NCBI GenBank assembly: GCA_011524535.1
Contig: WTKD01000013.1
Location: forward strand, 1 to 64,000
Origin: Spirochaetaceae bacterium
GTDB taxonomy: Bacteria > Spirochaetota > Spirochaetia > WTKD01
DNA length: 64,000 bases
Direction: 5' to 3'
The notes beneath the pieces were generated by a model that was not told the DNA's origin, did no database searches, and worked only from the letters and a program-made list of their open reading frames with translations. Below, piece after piece: positions 1 to 7,620 of this stretch; position 1 is the first letter of the stretch; each line of letters starts with the position of its first letter. The position numbers were made by a program, and so were the translations under genes.

Positions 1-97
1 TCTCTTATTATTGACGTATCCCGCTCTCTCCCTTCCCTTCTTCTCTCATTGATCTATATATAGAGTATGTTCCAACGGCATTTTTGTCAATACCGTC

Positions 98-171
98 TGG
101 AGGCAAAGGGACTCGAACCCTCGACCCCTAGAATGCAAATCTAGTGCTCTAGCCAACTGAGCTATGCCCCC
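98..171 (-). tRNA. tRNA-Ala (anticodon TGC)
   Basis: Read on the minus strand this folds as a full cloverleaf. The acceptor GGGGGCA pairs with TGCCTCC, followed by discriminator A; the D-arm contains GCTCAGTTGGCTAGAGC. The anticodon loop is TTTGCAT, so the anticodon is TGC, reading GCA alanine codons. The T-arm contains GGTTCGAGTCC. The 3' CCA is not encoded, since GAC follows the discriminator. A good promoter lies just upstream (181-210). Confidence 0.95.
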
Positions 172-180
172 TGTAGCAAA

Positions 181-210
181 ACTATACATTGCCCTAAGGA
201 GACTCGTCAA
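181..210 (-). promoter_or_regulatory. sigma70-type promoter of tRNA-Ala
   Basis: On the minus strand: -35 TTGACG, an 18-nt spacer, -10 TATAGT, then 9 nt to the mature tRNA 5' end. This is a useful in-window reference for what the housekeeping promoter looks like here, because a tRNA promoter cannot be confused with a ribosome binding site. Confidence 0.75.
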
Positions 211-268
211 CCAATACCATGCTGTGTTTGTGAGTTTATCTATTTATTTTGTCTTCTGTACAAGGGAC

Positions 269-1165
269 TTAATCAGCGGTATCAAATTCAAACTCTCGTA
301 CAAGCGTAACTACACTATCAGGGTCAAATAAATCCACTGCAAGTAGCTGATCGATTCTTTGTTTGTCTCCGTACCCAGCAATGAATGCCTTACGAAGGTT
401 ATCAAGACCCGCTTGAAAGTCAATCCCTTGGACAAGTTGGATATAGGCTATCTCAAAGAGGTAATTTGTATCTAGCTCGTTTATTTCTATAAGCTTTTCA
501 TATATCGCAAGCAGACGTTCATAATCGCCAATATCGTTATAATATTGAATAACCGGGAGAAATTCTTCTTCGTTATCCTCAATAAGATCAACATACGTAG
601 AATAGAGTAACGTTGCTTCCGAAAGATCCCCAAGTTTCTTATGAGCATCCGCAAGTAACTGCAACACACCCGCCTTGGCTAGCACCGCAGTCTCTCCGTA
701 CAAATTTATAGTTGAGGAACTATCGCTTAGGTTTGAGTACAGCAATGCCGCGTTTTCTTTCATACGATCTTGATCAGCTCCACGGTTGCGCACATCAACA
801 TACAACCGGAGTGAGGCAATATAGAATCCCTTTTTGTATAGGAGCCATGCCTTCAATTCTTCTGCTAACAAATTCTCCGAATTTATTCTCAGGAGCCTCT
901 CAATTCTATCTTCTGCAACAATTAGATCTTCGTTTATCAGCGCTGTAACCGCAACATTGTACATAGCTTCTTCTTTCTGAGAAGCGGCAAGCTCTTCTGC
1001 CTTGGTGAAATATTGTTGCGCCCGTTCGTAATTGCCATCCTCAGAATAATCTCGAGCAATGCCAAAATACTCTAGTTCAAGTTCTTCGCGAGAAACCGTC
1101 TCGCAAGAAAAAAGAAAAAGCACCACAATAAACGCAAGGCTTCTATATAGATTGCGTTCGAGCAT
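269..1165 (-). CDS. TPR-repeat lipoprotein
   Basis: This is a probable outer-envelope or periplasmic lipoprotein built of tetratricopeptide repeats. From the chosen start the protein begins MLERNLYRSLAF and has a hydrophobic stretch ending in the lipobox LFLFSC, so the mature protein would start at Cys. The rest is alpha-helical with TPR-like spacing (for example YERAQQYFTKAEELA, YERLLAIYEKLIEI). The start was moved to the ATG at 1165, one base after the TAG of the upstream upp-like gene; the listed ORF start would overlap that gene by about 35 nt and push the signal peptide too far in. The two genes are probably co-transcribed. The specific role is unknown; such proteins are usually scaffolds. 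Confidence 0.75.
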   Translation of the reverse strand: MLERNLYRSLAFIVVLFLFSCETVSREELELEYFGIARDYSEDGNYERAQQYFTKAEELAASQKEEAMYNVAVTALINEDLIVAEDRIERLLRINSENLLAEELKAWLLYKKGFYIASLRLYVDVRNRGADQDRMKENAALLYSNLSDSSSTINLYGETAVLAKAGVLQLLADAHKKLGDLSEATLLYSTYVDLIEDNEEEFLPVIQYYNDIGDYERLLAIYEKLIEINELDTNYLFEIAYIQLVQGIDFQAGLDNLRKAFIAGYGDKQRIDQLLAVDLFDPDSVVTLVREFEFDTAD

Positions 1166-1166
1166 G

Positions 1167-2222
1167 CTAACTATTTCCAAAAACACTCTTTTCAATAGCA
1201 CGTACCTGGGCTCTGTACAAATTATTTACCCTAAGACCATAATCTGATATAAGCTGTATAATATTCCTCGGAGAATCTTCAGAATCTATGCCATTAATCC
1301 GGTCGCCCGCATCTCCTAAACCCGGCATAATATAGGATTTCTTATTAAGCATAGGGTCCATCCAAAGAGTATATATGTGAATGTTATCTATGTTTCTAAG
1401 AACGTTTAGCACGCCTCGAAGAGCCGATATGACCGTAAACAAACGAATCGAACGTGGGCGTATTTTTCTTTCTTCAAGATAGCGCAATATTGTTATGAGG
1501 CTTCCGCCTGTCGCATTCATGGGATCAGCAAACAATAAATGTTTATCATTGAGCGATTTAACCGAGAAAAAACTCGCATTCAGGTCCACCTGGTACCTCA
1601 GTGCTTCTTCGCTTTCGCTTTCATTCCGCCTAATTTTGAACAAAGAAAAAGGGGTAACATATCCCGTCGAGCTGTATTCTTGGATGGCCTTAGACATAAT
1701 CATCGAAGGAAGGAGTGCCCCTCGAAGCATGACACAGACCGCAGTATCTTGGATATCATCATCGACATTTGGTATTTTGTGCACCGCAAGATTTCCCACT
1801 GGCTCTGACACCGGCGTTGGGATGATGAAATAGTTCTTTTTACTATTCTGCGAGCCTAAGAACGTGAAATTAAACAACAGTTCATAAGCCCGTTGTGTGA
1901 AATAGACAAATTCCTCATTGTTTGTATTATGGCTTCTGAGTTTTGAAATAAGATACGAGGCCTCTCCGTGCATATCTCTGGGAGTTTCAAAAGAGTAAAC
2001 ATGAACGCGTTCTTCTTTTGAAACAAAATTTTGCAGAAAGTCTCCAATGCTCCCAAACGTTTCGATGAGTTTTTCACGTGCATCGGGGTTTTGCTTCAAT
2101 TCCTGCATCGAAGAAAGCGCCGAAGAGTATAGTGCTTCCACGTCATGGAGGGTCCTTCGATCCTCTTCACTAAGTCTGTTCTTGAGATCTTTATATTTTA
2201 ACAAAAACGAGTCTAGTGCCAT
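1167..2222 (-). CDS. uracil phosphoribosyltransferase-like protein with long N-terminal extension
   Basis: The C-terminal ~220 residues match the UPRTase family (uracil + PRPP to UMP + PPi, pyrimidine salvage). They carry the PRPP-binding loop FADPMNATGGS and the uracil-binding stretch YIMPGLGDAGDRING near the C-terminus. The first ~130 residues are an extra, mostly helical segment that I do not recognise; ordinary Upp proteins are about 208 residues and this one is 351. Whether the substrate is uracil or another base cannot be settled from sequence. The ATG has no Shine-Dalgarno sequence; a promoter-like element ends 6 nt upstream (see 2229-2256). The gene is followed directly by the TPR lipoprotein. 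Confidence 0.8.
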   Translation of the reverse strand: MALDSFLLKYKDLKNRLSEEDRRTLHDVEALYSSALSSMQELKQNPDAREKLIETFGSIGDFLQNFVSKEERVHVYSFETPRDMHGEASYLISKLRSHNTNNEEFVYFTQRAYELLFNFTFLGSQNSKKNYFIIPTPVSEPVGNLAVHKIPNVDDDIQDTAVCVMLRGALLPSMIMSKAIQEYSSTGYVTPFSLFKIRRNESESEEALRYQVDLNASFFSVKSLNDKHLLFADPMNATGGSLITILRYLEERKIRPRSIRLFTVISALRGVLNVLRNIDNIHIYTLWMDPMLNKKSYIMPGLGDAGDRINGIDSEDSPRNIIQLISDYGLRVNNLYRAQVRAIEKSVFGNS

Positions 2223-2228
2223 AAATTA

Positions 2229-2256
2229 TTGTTATCCCAGAATGATGAAAGGTCAA
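2229..2256 (-). promoter_or_regulatory. candidate near-leaderless promoter of the upp-like gene
   Basis: Minus strand: -35 TTGACC, a 16-nt spacer, -10 TAACAA, then only 6 nt (TAATTT) before the ATG. No purine-rich ribosome binding site exists between them. A transcript starting about 7 nt after the -10 would start at or within the start codon. Confidence 0.5.
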
Positions 2257-2329
2257 GAACGCGCCTTGAGAATCAAAGCCAAGCACTCAAGGGACACTAC
2301 TCGCGATATATTGCAACCGAGTGAAGATG

Positions 2330-2947
2330 TTATCTTTTTCCCTTTCCCCATTTATGTTTCTTTTTGTACTTGTATGACGTATCATCATCAAATAGTCCAA
2401 ATTCATTACGCCTTTCGCTAATGCGTGTCTGAGTAACAGAAATATCATAGCTCAAAAAATCACTCATTTCTTTATCATTTGAATCGATCAACAGTTCGAT
2501 TGTGCTTGTATTGTCGCCGGACACTTCTATTTGCATCGACCACTGGTATTCTTCATGTGCTTCGAGTCCATCAGGGGTTGTAACCTCGTGCGATCCATAC
2601 ATGGGACCCATTCCCGCTGAGCGATAATATACGGTCAGCGCATGCGGTTCTTCAAAATCTTCTCCATAGTTATTCCGAAGCAGAATCTGTACCTCAATCC
2701 AAACATTCATGACTTTGCGCACATACTCATCATGAATGTTGGCGCTCAACGCATAATCTGACCAATCTGAAGTATTATCCGATGATACGTTTTTGAGTTG
2801 CATGTCTTTTACTGAGATTAGATGTATAGGAGGGTCATGCACGATTATGTGCTCCTCTTCTCCGAAGAAAAAAGCGCATCCACCAAACAATCCTATTCCA
2901 ACAATGGACGTCATCAAAGTAAAAAGAATATATTTGAATGTATTCAC
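2330..2947 (-). CDS. hypothetical lipoprotein
   Basis: I do not recognise a family. The 205-residue product has a hydrophobic N-terminus ending in a lipobox-like GLFGGC, then an acidic stretch (FFGEEEH), a beta-rich middle and a strongly basic tail (KYKKKHKWGKGKR). The start codon is GTG, at 2947. It has no Shine-Dalgarno sequence but is preceded by a well-spaced promoter (2954-2982), which supports this start. The gene lies between the tRNA-Glu/Lys pair and the upp-like gene, and is probably monocistronic. Confidence 0.65.
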   Translation of the reverse strand: MNTFKYILFTLMTSIVGIGLFGGCAFFFGEEEHIIVHDPPIHLISVKDMQLKNVSSDNTSDWSDYALSANIHDEYVRKVMNVWIEVQILLRNNYGEDFEEPHALTVYYRSAGMGPMYGSHEVTTPDGLEAHEEYQWSMQIEVSGDNTSTIELLIDSNDKEMSDFLSYDISVTQTRISERRNEFGLFDDDTSYKYKKKHKWGKGKR

Positions 2948-2953
2948 AGAAAT

Positions 2954-2982
2954 ATGTTACACCTACCGATGGATGCATTCAA
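2954..2982 (-). promoter_or_regulatory. candidate leaderless promoter of the hypothetical lipoprotein
   Basis: Minus strand: -35 TTGAAT, a 17-nt spacer, -10 TAACAT, 6 nt (ATTTCT), then the GTG start. No Shine-Dalgarno sequence fits in the gap. Confidence 0.55.
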
Positions 2983-3051
2983 GTATGTATAGCACAGCGG
3001 CAAAAAACGACTCCTCCACATGTCGGTACAAGAGAGATGGAAGTGTAACAC

Positions 3052-3123
3052 TATCTCCTAGGGGAGTCGAACCCCTGTTGCTGGACTGAAAACCCAGAGT
3101 CCTAACCACTAGACGAAGGAGAC
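3052..3123 (-). tRNA. tRNA-Glu (anticodon TTC)
   Basis: Minus-strand cloverleaf. Acceptor GTCTCCT pairs with AGGAGAT, closing with a G-T pair, then discriminator A. The anticodon stem-loop CTGGG-TTTTCAG-TCCAG gives anticodon TTC (glutamate). The T-arm is AGGGGTTCGACTCCCCT. It lies 27 nt downstream of tRNA-Lys and is probably co-transcribed with it. CCA is not encoded. Confidence 0.95.
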
Positions 3124-3150
3124 AAACAAATTTTTTTGGAATAAATTCCT

Positions 3151-3223
3151 TGAGCCGCACAGGGTTCGAACCTGTGACCTTCGCCTTAAAAGGGCGTCGC
3201 TCTACCAACTGAGCTAGCGGCCC
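3151..3223 (-). tRNA. tRNA-Lys (anticodon TTT)
   Basis: Minus-strand cloverleaf. Acceptor GGGCCGC pairs with GCGGCTC, then discriminator A. The D-arm is GCTCAGTTGGTAGAGC. The anticodon loop CTTTTAA gives anticodon TTT (lysine). The T-arm contains CAGGTTCGAACCCTG. It is the first gene of a Lys-Glu tRNA pair with its own promoter upstream. CCA is not encoded. Confidence 0.95.
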
Positions 3224-3235
3224 GCTCAAATAGAG

Positions 3236-3263
3236 TGTATATATCCAAAATGATCCTTGTCAA
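3236..3263 (-). promoter_or_regulatory. sigma70-type promoter of the tRNA-Lys/tRNA-Glu pair
   Basis: Minus strand: consensus -35 TTGACA, a 16-nt spacer, -10 TATACA, then 12 nt to the mature tRNA-Lys 5' end. Confidence 0.65.
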
Positions 3264-3277
3264 CTGCTACATATATG

Positions 3278-3910
3278 TTAATTTGCATTTTCTTGCGTTA
3301 ATCTGTTTATCGCTTCGCGGGCAGCGTCAGAAGAACTATTTATTTCCAAAGCCCTTTGATAGGCGGTTATTGCACGATCAGATTCTCCTAAAGTTTCCCG
3401 TATCTGCCCCAAAAATTCCCACCAAACGGCATTCCCTGGGTTGTAGTACGTTGCAGCGCTGAGACTTATTTCTGCATTTCTTAGATTACCGAGCTCTGCA
3501 TAGGATATACCCATGTGATAGTGTATCTGATCGATATCATTTCCGTTTGGAGCAACTCGTAGATAGCGCAAACCAACATCAAGGGCTTGTTCAAAATTTT
3601 CAAGAGCTATATGAGCCTCAGCGAGAATATAAACAACTCGGCTGTCAAAAGAATTAACCAAAATGGCAGCATTCATATCTACTACGGCATCTTCGTAGCG
3701 GCGAAGAGCCAGTAGGCTCCAACCTCTCACGGTATAGGCATCCATGTTTCTAGGATTTGCTTCTAATTCCTGAGCCGTTACCGCAAGTGCATCCGTGTAT
3801 TGTCCGTTTCGATACATATTTAACGCATCGAGCTGAACTTCATCATTTTCTTGCCCAAATGCATAAAAACAAAGAAAAAAGAGACATACCAATACAGCTC
3901 TTGTTTTCAT
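3278..3910 (-). CDS. secreted TPR-repeat protein
   Basis: The 210-residue product starts with a signal peptide (MKTRAVLVCLFFLCFYAFGQ) with no lipobox at the cleavage site, so export to the periplasm is likely. The mature part is a run of TPR helix pairs (for example YTDALAVTAQELEANPRN, YEDAVVDMNAAILVNS, SDRAITAYQRALEINSS) covering most of the chain. It overlaps the end of the upstream bactofilin gene by 4 nt, so the two are translationally coupled. A scaffold or envelope role alongside the bactofilin is an inference from context. Confidence 0.8.
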   Translation of the reverse strand: MKTRAVLVCLFFLCFYAFGQENDEVQLDALNMYRNGQYTDALAVTAQELEANPRNMDAYTVRGWSLLALRRYEDAVVDMNAAILVNSFDSRVVYILAEAHIALENFEQALDVGLRYLRVAPNGNDIDQIHYHMGISYAELGNLRNAEISLSAATYYNPGNAVWWEFLGQIRETLGESDRAITAYQRALEINSSSDAAREAINRLTQENAN

Positions 3911-4278
3911 CTGGATGTCGTTACACCAGCATCTTCTGCTTGACCTACGATGTATTCACCACGCAACACAGCGCCCCGTTGCATTAAGACATGTTTCGCA
4001 CGAACGTTTCCAGAAATCTTTGCTGAGTCGTAAATTTCCACTGTGTCTTTGGCGTGAATATCTCCGTGTATGCTTCCATACGTGACCACGGTTTTTGCAT
4101 GAACATTCGCTTTTACCGTTGCATTCTTACTGACATATACCTCAACGGTAGAATCTACACTTCCTTCTACTACACCCTGTATTAACACCACTTCTTCTGT
4201 GTGTATACTCCCATCGAAGGATAAGTCACTTGAAAGAAGAGTATCATTGCTAATTTCTTTACTTTTCGATTTCGCCAT
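3907..4278 (-). CDS. bactofilin (polymer-forming cytoskeletal protein)
   Basis: The central part is the short beta-helical bactofilin repeat, with hydrophobic residues alternating every few positions (VEGSVDSTVEVYVSKNATVKANVHAKTVVTYGSIHGDIHAKD). Short polar tails flank it, as usual for this nucleotide-independent filament family. Length (~123 residues) is typical. The track start is a TTG; I prefer the ATG giving MAKSKSKE, preceded by GAGG at proper spacing. It overlaps the end of tyrA by 20 nt. In spirochetes bactofilins are linked to cell shape; that role here is family knowledge, not shown by the sequence. Confidence 0.85.
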   Translation of the reverse strand: MAKSKSKEISNDTLLSSDLSFDGSIHTEEVVLIQGVVEGSVDSTVEVYVSKNATVKANVHAKTVVTYGSIHGDIHAKDTVEIYDSAKISGNVRAKHVLMQRGAVLRGEYIVGQAEDAGVTTSR

Positions 4279-5092
4279 CTCGTGCCTCAAGTATATCGCT
4301 CATTTTTGAGTCGATCAATTCAACCAAGGAAGTCGTCTTGTCTAAAAAATGCTCGCGCATCGATTGTGCATGTGGATTATACATATGCATATCGTAAAAC
4401 AATTGCTCAGAATCATTGCCGGTTTGGGTTACTATTTCGGTGAGTGCCCTATATCCCTTCGTTGCGTAATCAATACCCCGCAATGGAAGGTCTCCAAGTA
4501 TTCGACCAACAAAATGCGTGAGACATTGCGTGTATGCCATCAACTTGTCATGTTCCTCTGGCTCCATTTCCTCTAATGTAAAAGGAAAAACAGAAAAAAA
4601 GTCGTGAAATCTTTGTTTTTGCTCGGCTGTTGCCCGCACTGAACACGTAATAACACGCATAGGAATATTCGGCTGGTAGGAGTCTGGACCAAATAGAGGG
4701 TGCGTTCCGATTACTGGTATATTTTCATCGAGGCAAGCAACGATGTTTTCAAGGGGATATTGTTTTACCGAACAAGTATCTGCAATGATAGTACCAGGTT
4801 CAATATACTGCGCCAGGCTCCGTATGACAGGCAGGGTTTCTGATATCGGGGTACAGAGAAAAATCAGATCACATTGCACAAAATCATTGACCGGTGACAT
4901 TCTATACCCGGCATTCTCAGAGACGGGTTTTGAAATAGACTTTATTGGATCAGCAACAAGAACTTCGTGCCGCTCGGAGAGTATCTGCGCCCATAATTTC
5001 CCAAATCTTCCGTACCCATATACACCGGCAATCATGACATATTGTATGGTGATAGTTCTTTTTTGCATATATAAGACCGACGACAGGCTCAT
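4259..5092 (-). CDS. tyrA: prephenate dehydrogenase
   Basis: This enzyme oxidatively decarboxylates prephenate with NAD(P) to 4-hydroxyphenylpyruvate for tyrosine synthesis. The N-terminal Rossmann motif GVYGYGRFGKLWA is followed by FLCTPISETLPV, ADTCSVKQYPL and IGTHPLFGPDS, the TyrA-family signature His-Pro-Leu-Phe-Gly-Pro. There is no fused chorismate mutase or ACT domain. The start is uncertain: the first ATG (5092) puts 22 residues before the Rossmann motif, while internal Met9 or Met20 would fit a typical TyrA better; none has a clear ribosome binding site. It is divergent from dapB. Confidence 0.85.
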   Translation of the reverse strand: MSLSSVLYMQKRTITIQYVMIAGVYGYGRFGKLWAQILSERHEVLVADPIKSISKPVSENAGYRMSPVNDFVQCDLIFLCTPISETLPVIRSLAQYIEPGTIIADTCSVKQYPLENIVACLDENIPVIGTHPLFGPDSYQPNIPMRVITCSVRATAEQKQRFHDFFSVFPFTLEEMEPEEHDKLMAYTQCLTHFVGRILGDLPLRGIDYATKGYRALTEIVTQTGNDSEQLFYDMHMYNPHAQSMREHFLDKTTSLVELIDSKMSDILEARDGEIEK

Positions 5093-5132
5093 CGTGTTGA
5101 CACTATTTTTGCGTAGTTATTCACTAAAACAT

Positions 5133-5885
5133 ATGCAAATAATATTGTGCGGATACGGCAGAATGGGAAGAGCCATTGAGTCTTTAATTGCACCAGAAGA
5201 CAATATTGTTGCACGCATAGATCCGCAGGCATCTGCTGAAACGACCCCTAGCTTGTCCTCTGAATTAGCCCAACAGGCCGATGTAATCATAGAGTTTTCT
5301 ACCCCAAATGCGGCTATAGATAATCTCAAACAATATGTAGAATATGGCCTTCCTGCGATTGTCGGTACAACTGGATGGGATGCATCAGAATATATGGAAA
5401 ATAACAGAGCCCTACCTATTCCCTATTTGTGGTCGAGCAATTTTTCCATCGGCGCCTATATGCTAAAAAAACTCAGTCAATACGTTGCTAAATGGACAAA
5501 TCTGTTACAAGAATACGACATTATGATGCATGAATATCATCATAAATTGAAGAAAGACAGCCCTTCAGGCACAGCACTTGCCATAGCACAGGCGATCCTT
5601 GCAGCCAGCGACAGAAAAAAGAAAATTTCCTCAGAACCCCTACAAACAGAAATTGATCCCTCGGTTCTTCACGTAACTGCAACTCGTGGAGGTTCTATCC
5701 CTGGAACCCATACTGTAACAATTGATAGCCCTGCGGATAGTATTCAGTTATCGCATATCGCAAGGACTCGCTATGGATTTGCTCTCGGAGCATTAAGAGC
5801 TGCTCGCTGGATAATTAACCAAGGAGCAGGATTTCATACAATTGAGCAGTTTATAGAGGAGACATTGTTTTCAGGAACAGAATAG
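5133..5885 (+). CDS. dapB: 4-hydroxy-tetrahydrodipicolinate reductase
   Basis: The second committed step of the lysine/diaminopimelate pathway: NAD(P)H reduction of the DapA product. The true start is the internal ATG giving MQIILCGYGRMGRAIE; the 130 residues before it in the ORF track have no family similarity and run antisense through tyrA. Diagnostic motifs are the nucleotide-binding GYGRMG, the catalytic block EYHHKLKKDSPSGTA and GGSIPGTHTV. At 250 residues it is normal size. There is no good Shine-Dalgarno sequence; TTGACA at 5097 with TATTCA 15 nt later is a weak promoter candidate. It is followed 10 nt later by dapA. Confidence 0.93.
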   Translation: MQIILCGYGRMGRAIESLIAPEDNIVARIDPQASAETTPSLSSELAQQADVIIEFSTPNAAIDNLKQYVEYGLPAIVGTTGWDASEYMENNRALPIPYLWSSNFSIGAYMLKKLSQYVAKWTNLLQEYDIMMHEYHHKLKKDSPSGTALAIAQAILAASDRKKKISSEPLQTEIDPSVLHVTATRGGSIPGTHTVTIDSPADSIQLSHIARTRYGFALGALRAARWIINQGAGFHTIEQFIEETLFSGTE

Positions 5886-5895
5886 GAGTCAAAAT

Positions 5896-6771
5896 ATGCT
5901 AGAAGGAAGCTATACAGCCATTGTAACCCCATTCAAAACATCGGGAGAAATCGATTTTTCCGCATTGGAAGCATTAACGGAGTATCAAGTAGAAAATGGA
6001 ATAGATGGTATCGTCGCTGTAGGAACAACTGGAGAGAGCCCTACTGTTAGCCACGAAGAAAATGTCGACATAGTAAAAAAAGTAGTTTCTTTTTCAGGCT
6101 CACGCACCAAGGTAATCGCAGGAACAGGCTCTAACTCGACCGCAGAAGCCATTTTTATGACCGAGCAAATTGCGGATACAGGCGCCTCTCATAGTCTACA
6201 GGTAAGTCCTTACTACAATAAACCAAACCAGGAAGGACTTTATCGGCATTTTTCTAGTATAGCAGACGCCTGCTCTATTCCGATTATTCTATACAACGTA
6301 CCAGGAAGGACCGGGAGCTCTATAGACAATGACACTATTTTACGACTTGCAAAGCATGAGAACATCGTTGCAGTCAAAGAAGCAAGCGGCGATTTGATAA
6401 AGGTATCCGATCTGATACAAAGAAAACCACCTGGATTTTCTGTTATCAGTGGGAACGATGATTCTGCCTTTATGCTGTGCGCCCTAGGAGGGCAAGGTGT
6501 TATTTCTGTTGCAAGCAATGTCGCCCCAGCACTTGTTATATCGATGATACGGGATATATTGGAAAATAATATTGAAAAATCGAGAATATTGCATCATAAG
6601 CTATCACCTCTTTTTTCCGTCTTGTTCTGCGATGCAAACCCTATTCCGGTAAAATATGCATTATCTATCATGAACCTTTGCGAGGAGAAATATCGACTCC
6701 CTCTGTGCGAACTTTCAAATGAAAAAAAGCAACTCGTCGCATCCGTGCTTCGATCACTCGATTTGGTTTGA
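5896..6771 (+). CDS. dapA: 4-hydroxy-tetrahydrodipicolinate synthase
   Basis: A class I aldolase condensing pyruvate with aspartate semialdehyde. Seen: AVGTTGESPT (substrate loop), YYNKPNQEGLYRHF, LYNVPGRTGSS and AVKEASGD, which contains the Schiff-base lysine. The length of 291 residues is standard. A clear Shine-Dalgarno (AGGAG) precedes the ATG by 8 nt. It forms a two-gene dapB-dapA operon supplying diaminopimelate for peptidoglycan and/or lysine. Confidence 0.95.
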   Translation: MLEGSYTAIVTPFKTSGEIDFSALEALTEYQVENGIDGIVAVGTTGESPTVSHEENVDIVKKVVSFSGSRTKVIAGTGSNSTAEAIFMTEQIADTGASHSLQVSPYYNKPNQEGLYRHFSSIADACSIPIILYNVPGRTGSSIDNDTILRLAKHENIVAVKEASGDLIKVSDLIQRKPPGFSVISGNDDSAFMLCALGGQGVISVASNVAPALVISMIRDILENNIEKSRILHHKLSPLFSVLFCDANPIPVKYALSIMNLCEEKYRLPLCELSNEKKQLVASVLRSLDLV

Positions 6772-6815
6772 TTGTATCAACCCTTTCTTAAATACCAGTG
6801 TTGTCTCTATAGAAT

Positions 6816-6837
6816 GCTCCATGGAGGTCTATGGAGC
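6816..6837 (+). terminator. possible terminator hairpin after dapA
   Basis: GCTCCAT-ggaggtct-ATGGAGC is a perfect 7-bp stem followed by TATATTTTGT on the plus strand. It lies between the converging dapA and ksgA-like genes and overlaps the 3' end of the latter. The T-tract is interrupted, so strength is uncertain. Confidence 0.4.
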
Positions 6838-7620
6838 TATATTTTGTACTTTCTCACACAAACGTTCCCATTCATCAAGCGTCAATGATTCCGCCCGCCT
6901 ATTTCCCAATGTAGTAAGGAGCCCTTGTTGCTCGTCGCCGACAATCCCTTTAAAATTGTTTTGGAGAGTTTTTCTTCTCATCCTAAATCCGATTTTTAGC
7001 AATTCTGCTGCATTAATACGCAAATCCAGCGGTACTGTGCTTTTTTTGGGAGAAAGAGTTATCGTAGAACACATTACGTTCGGCGGGGGTGAAAAAGCTC
7101 CAGGCGGAATAGTATATCCAACCTTTACCTCGTAATACATCTGTAAAAAAACGGAGATATGACCATAACTCTTCGTGCTTGGTCTGGCCGATATACGCTC
7201 TACCAACTCCTTCTGCAAAATTCCTTGTATTGGAATTAGTTTTTGTGAGCGCATAGTAAAGTCCATGAGGAAAGGAATTCCAATATCGAATGGAAAATTG
7301 GATACAATATAATCCGGTATTGGAGTGTTCTGCCATGTCTTGCAGGCATCTCCCGACACGATGGTACAACGCCCTTGGTCTATTTCATGGGCAAATCGCT
7401 CACGCAAATGCTTACACCACCGAAAATCGTATTCAAACAGATAAAGATTATGACCCATTGAAAGTAAATCCTGAGCAAGAAGCCCTGACCCTGCGCCGAT
7501 ATCCCAAATTACCGAGGAATTCCTCATCTGCATGGCCGTTAAGAATTTGCTGCGATGATTTTTATCGATTAGAAAGTGCTGCCCGAGATGTCTATATTTA
7601 CTAGGTTCGCTGCGACACAT
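6829..7620 (-). CDS. rsmA: 16S rRNA dimethyladenosine transferase (KsgA/RsmA family)
   Basis: A SAM-dependent rRNA adenine dimethylase, which in the family modifies two adjacent adenines near the 3' end of 16S rRNA. Seen: the N-terminal GQHFLIDKNHRSKF typical of KsgA, the SAM motif IWDIGAGSGLLAQDLL, YLFEYDFRWCKHL, VSGDACKTW, and the late-family block QKELVERISARPSTKSYGHISVF. The catalytic motif normally written NLPY reads SNFPFD here: the Asn is kept, but Leu and Tyr are both Phe. Length (263) is normal. The start overlaps the comEC-like gene by 20 nt. Confidence 0.85.
   Translation of the reverse strand: MCRSEPSKYRHLGQHFLIDKNHRSKFLTAMQMRNSSVIWDIGAGSGLLAQDLLSMGHNLYLFEYDFRWCKHLRERFAHEIDQGRCTIVSGDACKTWQNTPIPDYIVSNFPFDIGIPFLMDFTMRSQKLIPIQGILQKELVERISARPSTKSYGHISVFLQMYYEVKVGYTIPPGAFSPPPNVMCSTITLSPKKSTVPLDLRINAAELLKIGFRMRRKTLQNNFKGIVGDEQQGLLTTLGNRRAESLTLDEWERLCEKVQNIAP

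Noticed and set aside
2963-3229. 88-residue minus-strand ORF (MSGPLAQLVERRPFKAKVTGSNPV...)
   Set aside because: It is the classic false translation through tRNA genes; the region encodes tRNA-Lys and tRNA-Glu.
4743-5132. N-terminal 130 residues of the 380-residue ORF containing dapB
   Set aside because: Antisense to tyrA with no DapB similarity; real DapB begins at the ATG at 5133.
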